Part shown: one piece after another, positions 26,536 to 34,188 of the stretch
How positions within the stretch are numbered: the stretch's first letter is position 1
Layout: the number at the start of each line of letters is the position of its first letter
Assembly: GCF_000774145.1 (NCBI RefSeq)
Contig: NZ_KN322985.1
Coordinates: forward strand, 650,710 to 714,709
Direction: 5' to 3'
Length of the DNA: 64,000 nt
Origin: Pseudomonas mediterranea CFBP 5447
Lineage (GTDB): Bacteria; Pseudomonadota; Gammaproteobacteria; Pseudomonadales; Pseudomonadaceae
Position numbers and translations under genes: made by a program
The notes under the pieces: generated by a model
The model's input: only the letters and a program-made list of their open reading frames with translations
The model's database searches: none
Told to the model about the DNA's origin: nothing

Positions 26536-27774
26536 TTATTCCCCCGAGACTTTCAGGTCGTTGGGCGGCAGGAAACCCGGGTGGGCGACGCCGTTGCGCT
26601 GGATCACTTCGGTCACCCGGGTGGCATCGGCAAATTGCTGATAAGCCACCACCAGCGCCGGCAGGCTTTGCTTGAACGACAGGTTGATCAACCGGACACC
26701 CGACGACGCCACCGCCGTCAGGTGTGCGGCCATTTGCTGACGCAGGTTGTTCAACGCCTGGTAGTGATCCGGGTCGGCCTTGAGAGAGGCCTGCCAGATG
26801 GCTTCGTTGAGGGCATCGCGCAAGGCCAGGACATCGTCGGCCACCGGCACGTCCCGGCGCTGGATCGGTCGCACGGCCTGCTGCGCCACTGAAGGGGTGG
26901 CGCCGAGCTTGGCCGCCGGGGTCGCGACGGGCATCGCTGCAATCCATTGCGCAGCCTGTACCAGCAGCGTGTCCTGGACCAGATCGGCCACGGCCTGGGC
27001 CGCCGCCGTGGTGTCCTTGCCGGTGGTGAGTTTGGGCGCGTCCGCCTGGCGGATGGCTTCGACCTGTTGCGACACGCTGGCAATCACGCCGCGATAGCCG
27101 TCACGGGCAAAGTCCTTCAACTCGCGGATATCCCCCAACAATCCCTTGAACTCGGCCGCCACTTCCTTGGGCAACTCCTTCACCGCTTTGACCAGCTCGC
27201 TGAGCTGCCCATAGACCTCGATCAACGGCTTCAGCTCCTGCTCGATAACCCCGTAGACCTCCTTGAGGCTGTTGCGCAGGTCGGCGATGCCGATCCGCGC
27301 GGCCTTGATCAAGGTCATCGCGTCTTCGAAACGCCGTACCGCCGAACCCAGGAAGCTGTCAGCCGATACCAGCAGCAGTTTCTGGCTGTTGATCGCCGCC
27401 GAAGGAAATTGCAACGGCTGGTCGGGGTAGAACTTCAGGGCAAACGTGACCAGCCCGCCGTCCTGGCGGGTCTGGGTCATGTCGCATTCGCCGACCTTGA
27501 CTTGCATCCGTCCCAGCCAAGGGTGCACCAGCTCGCCACTACCCTGTTCCAGCGCCTTGAGCAGCTTGTCGCGCTGCTCCAGGCAATCGGGGCCGACGAT
27601 AAACGCGGTCAGTTCATGAATCTTCGCCTGCTGGCCCAGCCCCTCGAAAAACGGCTGGTCGCGCTGTGGGTACTCATGCAACTGGCCCTTGTGTCCCACC
27701 GGGGTTTTCGCCTGGTCGACCCAGAACCCGACGCCACGGAACGACGCCGGCAACAAACGATCACGCCAGCTCAT
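26536..27774 (-). CDS. Mu gp43-like protein (DNA circularisation N-terminal family)
   Basis: A 412-residue protein whose first 100 residues (SFRGVGFWVDQAKTPVGHKG) match the so-called DNA circularisation N-terminal domain of Mu gpN, a tail/baseplate protein despite the domain name. The C-terminal half is helical. It overlaps the tape-measure gene by 14 bases. Confidence 0.9.
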   Translation of the reverse strand: MSWRDRLLPASFRGVGFWVDQAKTPVGHKGQLHEYPQRDQPFFEGLGQQAKIHELTAFIVGPDCLEQRDKLLKALEQGSGELVHPWLGRMQVKVGECDMTQTRQDGGLVTFALKFYPDQPLQFPSAAINSQKLLLVSADSFLGSAVRRFEDAMTLIKAARIGIADLRNSLKEVYGVIEQELKPLIEVYGQLSELVKAVKELPKEVAAEFKGLLGDIRELKDFARDGYRGVIASVSQQVEAIRQADAPKLTTGKDTTAAAQAVADLVQDTLLVQAAQWIAAMPVATPAAKLGATPSVAQQAVRPIQRRDVPVADDVLALRDALNEAIWQASLKADPDHYQALNNLRQQMAAHLTAVASSGVRLINLSFKQSLPALVVAYQQFADATRVTEVIQRNGVAHPGFLPPNDLKVSGE

Positions 27775-29257
27775 TGGAACCTCCTGCGGACAGAGAGCGA
27801 TAGCCGATGCGCGAACTCACCGCCAGCCCCGGTTGATTGGTCTGCGGCGGGTCGGCGCGCAAACCGGCCGGCGCGTTTTCGAAGCGTACGGTCAAGCCGC
27901 CTTCAAGCTGGGTGCGACTGTTCGCGGCGCTTTGCTGAACCAACGCACTGGAGGTCTGCGGCAACGCACCGGCGCTACCAAACAACGCCGGTGCCAGTTC
28001 ACCCTTGCCTTCGGCATTGGTCTTCTGTTGCGCTTCGGTCAGCCCCTGGACCTTGCCGGTGAACGTGGTGATGACCTCGCCAAAACCGCCATTGAAGAAC
28101 GCCTTGATCGGTGCGATCACACCCTGCAGTTCATCCCACCACTGGCTGAACCACTCGCCTACCGGCCCCCACTGCTTGGTGAGACCGTCGATGGGCGACC
28201 AGTCGAACAGGCCGCTGAACACCGACAGCATGATCGACACCTGATTGCGCAAGCCTTCCCAGATCCCGGCGAAGACCTCGGCGAGGGTGCCCCAGTTGGC
28301 CATGATCAGGCCCAACGGCGTCCAGTTGAAAAGGCCTTGGAGCGCGTCCGTCACCGGCACCGTCATAGCCTTGAGCAGATCCCAGATGGCCGCGAACAAA
28401 CCGGTCAGCGGCCCCCAGTTACTGACGATCAAGCCCAGGGGCGACCAGGCGAACAGCGTCTGCATGAAACCGATGACAGGCGTCGCCGCCGCCACGAGCA
28501 CATTCCACAACGCGCCAAAGAAACTGCTGACCGGCCCCCAGTTGCTGATCACCTGCCCCATTGGGGTAAAGGCGAACAGCGTCTTGAAGAACTCGGCCAT
28601 CGGCATAACGATGGGCGCAAGCCTTTGCCAGAGCCCGGCGAAGAACGCCGAGATCGGTTCCCAGTAGGCAATGATCATCCCGGCCGCCAAGGCGATGCCC
28701 ATGGCGATCAGGCCAATGGGGTTCATCTTCATGGCCAGGCTGACCACTTCGAGGGCCTGGCTCGCACCGCTGACGGCAGTCTGGATCGCGCTGAACGCCA
28801 CGGCCCCTGTCGCCAGGCCCTGCACCAGTTGCGGGTTGTCCTGCAGCACCTGGGCCACACCGCCGATCATCGGCTGTAGACCCACCGTCAGCGCATTGAC
28901 CGCGGGCACCAACGCCGAGCCGAACTGCAACGACACATTGCTGATGGACGTCTTCAATCCATCCAGCCCTTGCGCCGCCACCAACGGCGCCGTCGGTGCC
29001 TGCACGGCGCTGGCCGCCGCGCTCACCTCCGCCATTTCATCCTTGAACGCCAGTGCCGGCTTGAGCCCTTCAATGAACGGTTTGGCAATACCTCCGTCCG
29101 GCAGCAGCCCGGAAATATCCAGGCTGCCGAGGCCGGTCGCATCGAGGTTCTGCTTGAAGCCCTGGACCTTCGTCCGAAGGCCTGCGAGCTTGGGCGACAG
29201 CTCGTCGATGCCGGTCAGCAGCACCGCTTTTTTCTCTACCTTCTGTGTGTCTGCCAT
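27761..29257 (-). CDS. Tape-measure protein of the Mu-like tailocin
   Basis: A 498-residue tape-measure protein. The middle is hydrophobic, and residues 228-350 are three exact-length repeats of 41 residues (each beginning F-x-W/F-S/T-P-x-G and containing NWG), with a looser repeat before and after. The C-terminal 90 residues are polar. Tape-measure length fixes tail length. At roughly 0.15 nm per residue a tube near 75 nm is expected. The ATG overlaps the stop of the gp41* frame (TGATG), so it is coupled to the frameshifted product. Confidence 0.88.
   Translation of the reverse strand: MADTQKVEKKAVLLTGIDELSPKLAGLRTKVQGFKQNLDATGLGSLDISGLLPDGGIAKPFIEGLKPALAFKDEMAEVSAAASAVQAPTAPLVAAQGLDGLKTSISNVSLQFGSALVPAVNALTVGLQPMIGGVAQVLQDNPQLVQGLATGAVAFSAIQTAVSGASQALEVVSLAMKMNPIGLIAMGIALAAGMIIAYWEPISAFFAGLWQRLAPIVMPMAEFFKTLFAFTPMGQVISNWGPVSSFFGALWNVLVAAATPVIGFMQTLFAWSPLGLIVSNWGPLTGLFAAIWDLLKAMTVPVTDALQGLFNWTPLGLIMANWGTLAEVFAGIWEGLRNQVSIMLSVFSGLFDWSPIDGLTKQWGPVGEWFSQWWDELQGVIAPIKAFFNGGFGEVITTFTGKVQGLTEAQQKTNAEGKGELAPALFGSAGALPQTSSALVQQSAANSRTQLEGGLTVRFENAPAGLRADPPQTNQPGLAVSSRIGYRSLSAGGSNELA
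28208..28576 (-). repeat. Three tandem 123-base (41-residue) repeats in the tape-measure gene
   Basis: Consecutive segments begin FAFTPMGQVISNWG, FAWSPLGLIVSNWG and FNWTPLGLIMANWG, each exactly 41 residues from the next; a diverged copy begins FDWSPIDG right after. Confidence 0.85.
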
Positions 29258-29684
29258 CACTGCACCTGCTGCATCGCATTGATCCGTTGCGCGTGCTCCA
29301 GGGATTCACGGAGCACATCCAGTGGCCTGGCCATCATCTGTTCGGGGTCAACCTTCCAGAACCAGGCCAGGTCATAGGCGGCTGCGATCAGGTCGCCGAT
29401 GGCTGCGACGCCGCACTCATGAAAAAACTCGCGACGGCCCAACTCAGCGCGTTGAGGTCGGCCAGGTCCAGTTGGTTGACCGACGACGGCGGGATGCCGG
29501 CACAGACCGCGATGTATTTGGCCGCGACATCCATGTCCAGGCTCACCTCCTCGCTCTTGTCGATCTTGTACGGCAGCGCCTTGATCGCCCGGACTTCCTG
29601 CACCGTCGGACGGCGCAGGGTCAGTTCGTTCAACGGCTCGCCGTGGGCCTCGATGGCCACGCGCAACATCACCACATCGCTCAT
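29257..29684 (-). CDS. gp41-41* frameshift fusion (tail assembly chaperone, long form)
   Basis: Ribosomes slipping -1 at 29421-29427 leave the gp41 frame and continue in a frame ending at 29257, adding residues HECGVAAIGDLIAAAYDLA then WFWKVDPEQMMARPLDVL and so on. The added part has the aromatic DLAWFW and PLDVL pattern of P2 E' and similar extensions. Long and short chaperone forms made by frameshifting are a conserved feature of tailed phages. The extension has no good start of its own. Confidence 0.8.
29388..29684 (-). CDS. Mu gp41-like tail assembly chaperone, short form
   Basis: A 98-residue tail assembly chaperone that coats the tape measure during assembly. N terminus MSDVVMLRVAIEAHGEP and the LRRPTVQEVRAIKAL block fit the gp41/gpE family. 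Its ATG overlaps the tube gene stop by four bases. Near its end the message carries a -1 slippery site, so a longer form is also expected. Confidence 0.85.
   Translation of the reverse strand: MSDVVMLRVAIEAHGEPLNELTLRRPTVQEVRAIKALPYKIDKSEEVSLDMDVAAKYIAVCAGIPPSSVNQLDLADLNALSWAVASFFMSAASQPSAT
29421..29427 (-). promoter_or_regulatory. -1 programmed frameshift site, T TTT TTC
   Basis: In the gp41 frame the codons read AGT TTT TTC, giving the heptamer T TTT TTC of the X XXY YYZ class. The -1 frame beyond it is open to the tape-measure start. Confidence 0.85.
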
Positions 29685-30028
29685 TGCCAGGTCCCCTTGA
29701 TGCCTTCGAATTTCAGCTCGATGGTGGCGTCGTCGCCCTTGGACACCGGTTCTTCCACCAGGTAGGCGCCGGCCAGCACGTAGACCTTGCCGTTGCTGAA
29801 CTCGCAGGTGACGGTCATGTCGGTGCCGGCCACCAGTTGCTTGAGCGGGAAGTCCGCGGTGTGCAGCGCCGTCACCTTGAAGGACGGGGCGATGTCGGTT
29901 TCCTTGTAGAAACCCGGTACGACGGTTTCACGTTTGGTGAACATCAGCGGCGCCTCGCAGCCACCGTTGATGGTCAGTTGGGCGCCGTCCACTTTGACGT
30001 AGCAGGTGCCCGCAATCAGTTGACCCAT
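29681..30028 (-). CDS. Tail tube protein of the Mu-like tailocin
   Basis: A 115-residue tube protein (Mu gpM family), starting MGQLIAGTCYVKVDGAQL and rich in beta strands. It forms the inner tube of the contractile tail. It lies between the sheath gene and gp41, separated from the sheath gene by 142 bases that hold a REP pair. Confidence 0.92.
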   Translation of the reverse strand: MGQLIAGTCYVKVDGAQLTINGGCEAPLMFTKRETVVPGFYKETDIAPSFKVTALHTADFPLKQLVAGTDMTVTCEFSNGKVYVLAGAYLVEEPVSKGDDATIELKFEGIKGTWQ

Positions 30029-30080
30029 GGTGTTTCTCCTTCAAATAAAAGCTGTTCACTCAGGATTTGTGTAGATCAGT

Positions 30081-30168
30081 GTGGCGAGGGAGCTTGCTCC
30101 CGCTTGAGTGCAAAGCACTCATAACGATGGGCTGCTGCGCAGCCAGCGGGAGCAAGCTCCCTCGCCAC
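30081..30168. repeat. Inverted REP pair between sheath and tube genes
   Basis: GTGGCGAGGGAGCTTGCTCCCGC and its inverse near 30145-30168 (core GAGGGAGCTTGCTCCC) flank a short centre with AGTGC/GCACT and GCTGC/GCAGC hairpins. Confidence 0.85.
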
Positions 30169-30170
30169 GG

Positions 30171-31667
30171 TCAGGCGGCAGCGTCGTACTGCAGACGGAA
30201 CTGGTTGAGCAGCGCGAACACCCGCAGGCCGTTGATGTAATCCGGCGGGAACAGCACATTGACCCGGCTCGGATCCTGGCTGTCGCGCTCGACGATCAGG
30301 TGCTCGGCGAACAGCTCGGCGTTTTCCACATGGCCTTCCAGCTCGAGCTTGGCGTACTGGGCGATCAGCTCGCCGCGAATGGTGCTCGGGGTCACGATCG
30401 GCTGGCCGGCGCCGAAACGGGTGCCGTCGGAGGCCAGTTTGTGGCGGCCGTACTTGCTGGTGATCACGCTTTGCAGACGACGCACGATGAACGCCGACTG
30501 GTGCATGGTTTCGCTGTCCAGGTACGAATTGTCAGCTTGGCCGAAGGCATTTTTCTGATACGTGGTGATGGAACGCTGAATGCGTACGTAACCGCCTTCG
30601 TAATAGGCGGTCGCGATACCGTAGTTGAGCAACGACTGGCGCTCGGTCAGGGTGAAACGCTCGCTGGCCGGCGCCGGATCCAGGCCTGGCAGGCTGCCGC
30701 TCTGGGTCGGACGGCTGGCATCGGCCGAGATGAACACGGCGGTGCGCGCGGCCAGTGCGGCGGCCTGGACCCACGACAGTTGCGGCACGCCCGGTTCCAG
30801 GGCCTGAATAGTCATGTGCTGGTCGTTGCGCGCCTGGCCGGCCGCCACCAGGGTGCCGACGGTGCCGCGCTTGGCACTGTAGACATGACCGAACAGCTGC
30901 TTGGCCCAGGACCAGCGACCGGTGCTGTCGTCCATGACCGCTTGCCAGGTATTCAGGCTCGACAGGTCGGACCACGGCATGGCGATGAATTCGAACGGCT
31001 CGTCACCCAAGGCCGCGACGGCGGCGGTCTGGTCCGGCACGCCAGCGCCACCGGTCATGGGGGTGATGGCAGTGGTCAGGCCCGCCGGAGTGTCTTCGCC
31101 ATTGCTCTTGCCCAGGCGATTGAACTGCAAACTGATGTCGTTACCACTGTCGCCGGTCCATTTGGCGCTGAGGGTCACCACACCGTCGACGGCCGCAGCG
31201 GTCACTGGCAGGTCGGCTGTCGCGTTGACTTTCAAGGCCAGCGCCGTGGCGGCCTGGGCTGCGGTGGCACCGTTGACGATGGCCGCCTGGACGCGTACAC
31301 CGCCGACGTACAAGTTGAGCACGCCGCTTTCGGTGGCGGTGCCGGTGAGGGTCAGCACGCCCTTGGCGATAGCCCCTTCGACGTTGTGCAGCGGCAGGCA
31401 CCAGATTTCACCGAGCGGGTCGGTCTTGCGCCAGGTCTCGTACATCGAGGCGAGCATCGAGCCCTGCCCGCCGATGCTTTTGGCCAGGGCGACGCTGGAG
31501 ACCAGCACCAGCTTGCCGACGTCTGCCGGGGCAATGTTGTCGTTGACCTGGGCCACGATCAACCGGCGCATGGCCGACGACGCGCTATTGGCGGCCGAGT
31601 TGTCCATCTCGGCGTAGAACAACGGAACACGAATGTCCGTGGGGATGTTGCTGAATCCGATCGCCAT
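30171..31667 (-). CDS. Tail sheath protein of the Mu-like tailocin
   Basis: A 498-residue sheath protein of the Mu gpL type, starting MAIGFSNIPTDIRVPLFYAE and ending in the conserved C-terminal core (INGLRVFALLNQFRLQYDA). It contracts to drive the tube through the envelope. Length matches Mu gpL and differs from the shorter P2-type sheath encoded at 37678-38844, so two independent contractile machines are present. Confidence 0.93.
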   Translation of the reverse strand: MAIGFSNIPTDIRVPLFYAEMDNSAANSASSAMRRLIVAQVNDNIAPADVGKLVLVSSVALAKSIGGQGSMLASMYETWRKTDPLGEIWCLPLHNVEGAIAKGVLTLTGTATESGVLNLYVGGVRVQAAIVNGATAAQAATALALKVNATADLPVTAAAVDGVVTLSAKWTGDSGNDISLQFNRLGKSNGEDTPAGLTTAITPMTGGAGVPDQTAAVAALGDEPFEFIAMPWSDLSSLNTWQAVMDDSTGRWSWAKQLFGHVYSAKRGTVGTLVAAGQARNDQHMTIQALEPGVPQLSWVQAAALAARTAVFISADASRPTQSGSLPGLDPAPASERFTLTERQSLLNYGIATAYYEGGYVRIQRSITTYQKNAFGQADNSYLDSETMHQSAFIVRRLQSVITSKYGRHKLASDGTRFGAGQPIVTPSTIRGELIAQYAKLELEGHVENAELFAEHLIVERDSQDPSRVNVLFPPDYINGLRVFALLNQFRLQYDAAA

Positions 31668-31849
31668 TATTTGGCTCCCTGTGGTTTAGCCGCTTTCACG
31701 GCTTTGGTAGTGATATCGCCATCGGCGAGACGTCGACGCCACCAGGCGTTGTCCGGTACTTCACGGCCTTCGGAGGGCAACAGGTCGCCCGCTTCCGGGT
31801 CCGGTACCACACGGCCCGGGGCCGGCAGCACGGTGATGCGTTTGCTCAT
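31667..31849 (-). CDS. Mu gp38-like small protein (DUF2635)
   Basis: A 60-residue basic protein of the DUF2635 family, MSKRITVLPAPGRVVPDP followed by GREVPDNAWWRRRLADGD. It always stands just before the sheath gene in Mu-like tails; its exact role is unknown. Overlaps both neighbours by a few bases. Confidence 0.88.
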   Translation of the reverse strand: MSKRITVLPAPGRVVPDPEAGDLLPSEGREVPDNAWWRRRLADGDITTKAVKAAKPQGAK

Positions 31850-32430
31850 GGGATTATGTCTCCAGAGAAAGTCAGTTCCAGGCGCCCGTCGGGGCCGGGA
31901 CGTTTCAGGTTGGGGTCCGCCGGATCGATGGCATCGACCCGCACGGTGGCCCCGGTAAAGGACGACAAGCCGTCCAGTTCACGTTCGTGCCAGCTTTCGG
32001 CAGGCTGGCTCGCCAGATTGCGACCCAGCTGGAACTCGGCGAAAAAGCGCAGCCGGAACAACGCGCGGCCGCTGTTGAGCGAGACCGGTTCGCTGCCGTC
32101 GTATTCGATGCCGGTGTAGGAGGCACCAGGCTTGAACCCCACGAGCGCACGCCACAACTCGGCTCGCAGGTCATGCAGCAGATCCAGCGCTTGGGTCGGG
32201 TCGGCGGTGTCGAGCACCAGCACCGTGTCGAAACGGTCACGCATCGTTTGCAGCGTGACGTTCTGTGCCGTGTTCCGGCTCGCCAGGTCGGCTGCCGGCA
32301 GGACATAGGCGCAAGGGCCTTGCAGCGGGGTATCGGTTTGCAGCGCGGCCAGGTCAAAACCGGCCACCACCCGATTGGCAAGCATCGGGCATTGCTCACG
32401 CAACTGCGTGAGGATCGGCGTGATCTTCAT
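31846..32430 (-). CDS. Mu gp37-like tail terminator protein
   Basis: A 194-residue protein of the Mu gp37 family, first gene of the Mu-like module. Such proteins cap the tube and sheath. The start MKITPILTQLREQ is chosen from the family N terminus; it is preceded by GGAG at suitable distance. The four-base overlap with the DUF2635 gene points to coupling. Confidence 0.85.
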   Translation of the reverse strand: MKITPILTQLREQCPMLANRVVAGFDLAALQTDTPLQGPCAYVLPAADLASRNTAQNVTLQTMRDRFDTVLVLDTADPTQALDLLHDLRAELWRALVGFKPGASYTGIEYDGSEPVSLNSGRALFRLRFFAEFQLGRNLASQPAESWHERELDGLSSFTGATVRVDAIDPADPNLKRPGPDGRLELTFSGDIIP

Positions 32431-32469
32431 GGAGGGTGCTCCGGGGATAGGCAAGTGGCTGTCAAAAAA

Positions 32470-32573
32470 CCTGTGGGAGCGAGCCTGCTCGCGATAGCAG
32501 TGGGTCAGTCGAAAAAGATGTTGGATGTGCCGCCCTCATCGCGAGCAGGCTCGCTCCCACAGGGCTGCGGCGA
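32470..32573. repeat. Inverted REP pair at the junction of the two tail modules
   Basis: CCTGTGGGAGCGAGCCTGC with core CTCGCGAT and the inverse ATCGCGAGCAGGCTCGC with CTCCCACAGG. It separates the last P2-like gene (D) from the first Mu-like gene (gp37). Confidence 0.9.
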
Positions 32574-33590
32574 TCAGGCCTTGGCGTCGAGGCAGGTTGC
32601 GTCGATCTTGCAGCGATAGCTTTTTTCCCGGTCACCCGTGGCGGTGACCTTGTCGATCGACCAGCGACCGCGCATGAAATCCGGCCAGGTCGGGTCCAGC
32701 AGGACGATGCCTTCGGCGGACAATCCCGGGTTGCCCGGGCATTCGATGGCGACCTTGAGGGCTTCGCGCATCAGCCTGCGCACTTCGCCTTCACCGGCGG
32801 CGCGGGCGTCTTCTGCGCTCTGGAAATGCTGTCTAAGGATCTTGAACGGCGCGATGCCACTCTCCTCCACCTGCACCTTGCCCGCCGCCGCATCCCACCA
32901 GCGGGTCTTGCAGCCCTGGTATTTCGCCCGGGCGGTTTCATCGAGGACGGCGGAGATAAACGCTTGATCGCCGGGACGATTGTTGGTCGTCACCGACAGC
33001 TTGATCTCCGGCAGAACCTTGCCCGACAGCGACTTCGCCTGGCCGCGTCGAGCCAGCACATACAATTCGTTGATCGGTTTGGCGACGGCGTCATGCCGAT
33101 GGGCCAACCGCGTCAGGAAGCCCATGTCGGTTTCGTTGGACTGGTCGATGTGCTCGATTTTTATCAGCGACAGCTCCGACGCCACGCGCGGCGAAAAACC
33201 ATGCCGGGTGGTCAGTTCACGAAACAGCGCGCCCAAGGTCGTCGGGCCATGGCTGACGGACCGGCGCTGCTTGAACCCGGTCTGGTCCGCCGCACTGAAC
33301 GGCGCGGCCATGGCCACCAACGTCAAGCGCAAGGGGAACAGCGTCGGCGTGCGCCGGGTAATGACGAACTCACCCTTGTCCACCAGTCCGGACTCCAGGT
33401 AACCCACCCGCAGACCGATTTTTCCGCCGAGGCTGGGCAACCCCTCAAGCCCGTCCAGGCTGATGACGAGGGTCAACTGATCGGACTCGATCCCCGCCGC
33501 GTCGACGTGGGTCCAACTGAGCAATCGCTCGTTGAGCAGTGCCGCATTCGCACCATAGATTTCCACTGCGGGCGTGAAACCCAGTGACAT
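32574..33590 (-). CDS. P2 gpD-like tail hub protein
   Basis: A 338-residue late-control D family protein (T4 gp27-type hub in P2-like tails). N terminus FTPAVEIYGANAALLNERL and the central HIDQSNETDMGFLTRLAHRH block are characteristic. Last gene of the P2-like module, in the order T-U-X-D. Confidence 0.93.
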   Translation of the reverse strand: MSLGFTPAVEIYGANAALLNERLLSWTHVDAAGIESDQLTLVISLDGLEGLPSLGGKIGLRVGYLESGLVDKGEFVITRRTPTLFPLRLTLVAMAAPFSAADQTGFKQRRSVSHGPTTLGALFRELTTRHGFSPRVASELSLIKIEHIDQSNETDMGFLTRLAHRHDAVAKPINELYVLARRGQAKSLSGKVLPEIKLSVTTNNRPGDQAFISAVLDETARAKYQGCKTRWWDAAAGKVQVEESGIAPFKILRQHFQSAEDARAAGEGEVRRLMREALKVAIECPGNPGLSAEGIVLLDPTWPDFMRGRWSIDKVTATGDREKSYRCKIDATCLDAKA

Positions 33591-33599
33591 GTTGCCTCC

Positions 33600-33812
33600 T
33601 TAATCCCAAGCCGATACCGGTGCGGGTGCAACAGGTTTCAGATCTACCTCCGGCAAGGCAACCCACACCCCTGCCGGCAGCACCGGGCCCCATTCGGCCA
33701 GCCCGGGGTTGAGCAGCCAGAGCGCTTGCTCGGTGGCATCGTCACAACACTCGAGCTCGCGGTACAGCAACAGATTCACCGAATCACCGGCGATACTTCG
33801 AACCCTACGCAT
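33600..33812 (-). CDS. P2 gpX-like tail protein
   Basis: A 70-residue tail protein X with a LysM-like fold (AGDSVNLLLYRELECCDDATEQA). Links tube and baseplate in P2-like tails. Overlaps the U gene by eight bases. Confidence 0.9.
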   Translation of the reverse strand: MRRVRSIAGDSVNLLLYRELECCDDATEQALWLLNPGLAEWGPVLPAGVWVALPEVDLKPVAPAPVSAWD

Positions 33813-34188
33813 TGGCGAACTCCGTCAATTCAATCACCCAGCCGACTACCATCGCCGTGCCGTCATCGATGACCTCGGTCTGGGTTTCCGACACCTTGTT
33901 GATCTGCCACAGCCCCCAGTTGCGGCCGATGCCATCCACCAGCGGCACAGGCACGCGCAGGGCCTGCAATGCCCGCAGCTCATCGAGCCGATCCATGGCG
34001 GTCGCGTACATCGACTTGCCGGTGATGGTCAGCCCTTGCAGGCCTTGGCCGACCTGGCTGGACTTGGGTTTGCTGGTGAGGATGTCGATGCTCTTCCAGC
34101 CGCCATCCGAGGTGCGCACCAGCGAGTGGTACGCGAAGTTTCTCGACAGCCCGAAAATGAAACTGCCGAGTGCCATTTGCTGACGCAT
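33805..34188 (-). CDS. P2 gpU-like tail terminator
   Basis: A 127-residue gpU-family protein (ALGSFIFGLSRNFAYHSLVR and WKSIDILTSKPKSSQVG). It caps the tail tube. The ATG at 34188 overlaps the tape-measure stop and has GGAGG six bases upstream; the GTG one codon earlier is too close to that site. Confidence 0.92.
   Translation of the reverse strand: MRQQMALGSFIFGLSRNFAYHSLVRTSDGGWKSIDILTSKPKSSQVGQGLQGLTITGKSMYATAMDRLDELRALQALRVPVPLVDGIGRNWGLWQINKVSETQTEVIDDGTAMVVGWVIELTEFANA

Noticed and set aside
28208..28576. Evenly spaced repeats considered as a CRISPR-like array
   Set aside because: They are in-frame 123-base coding repeats with diverged sequence and no short exact repeat-spacer pattern.
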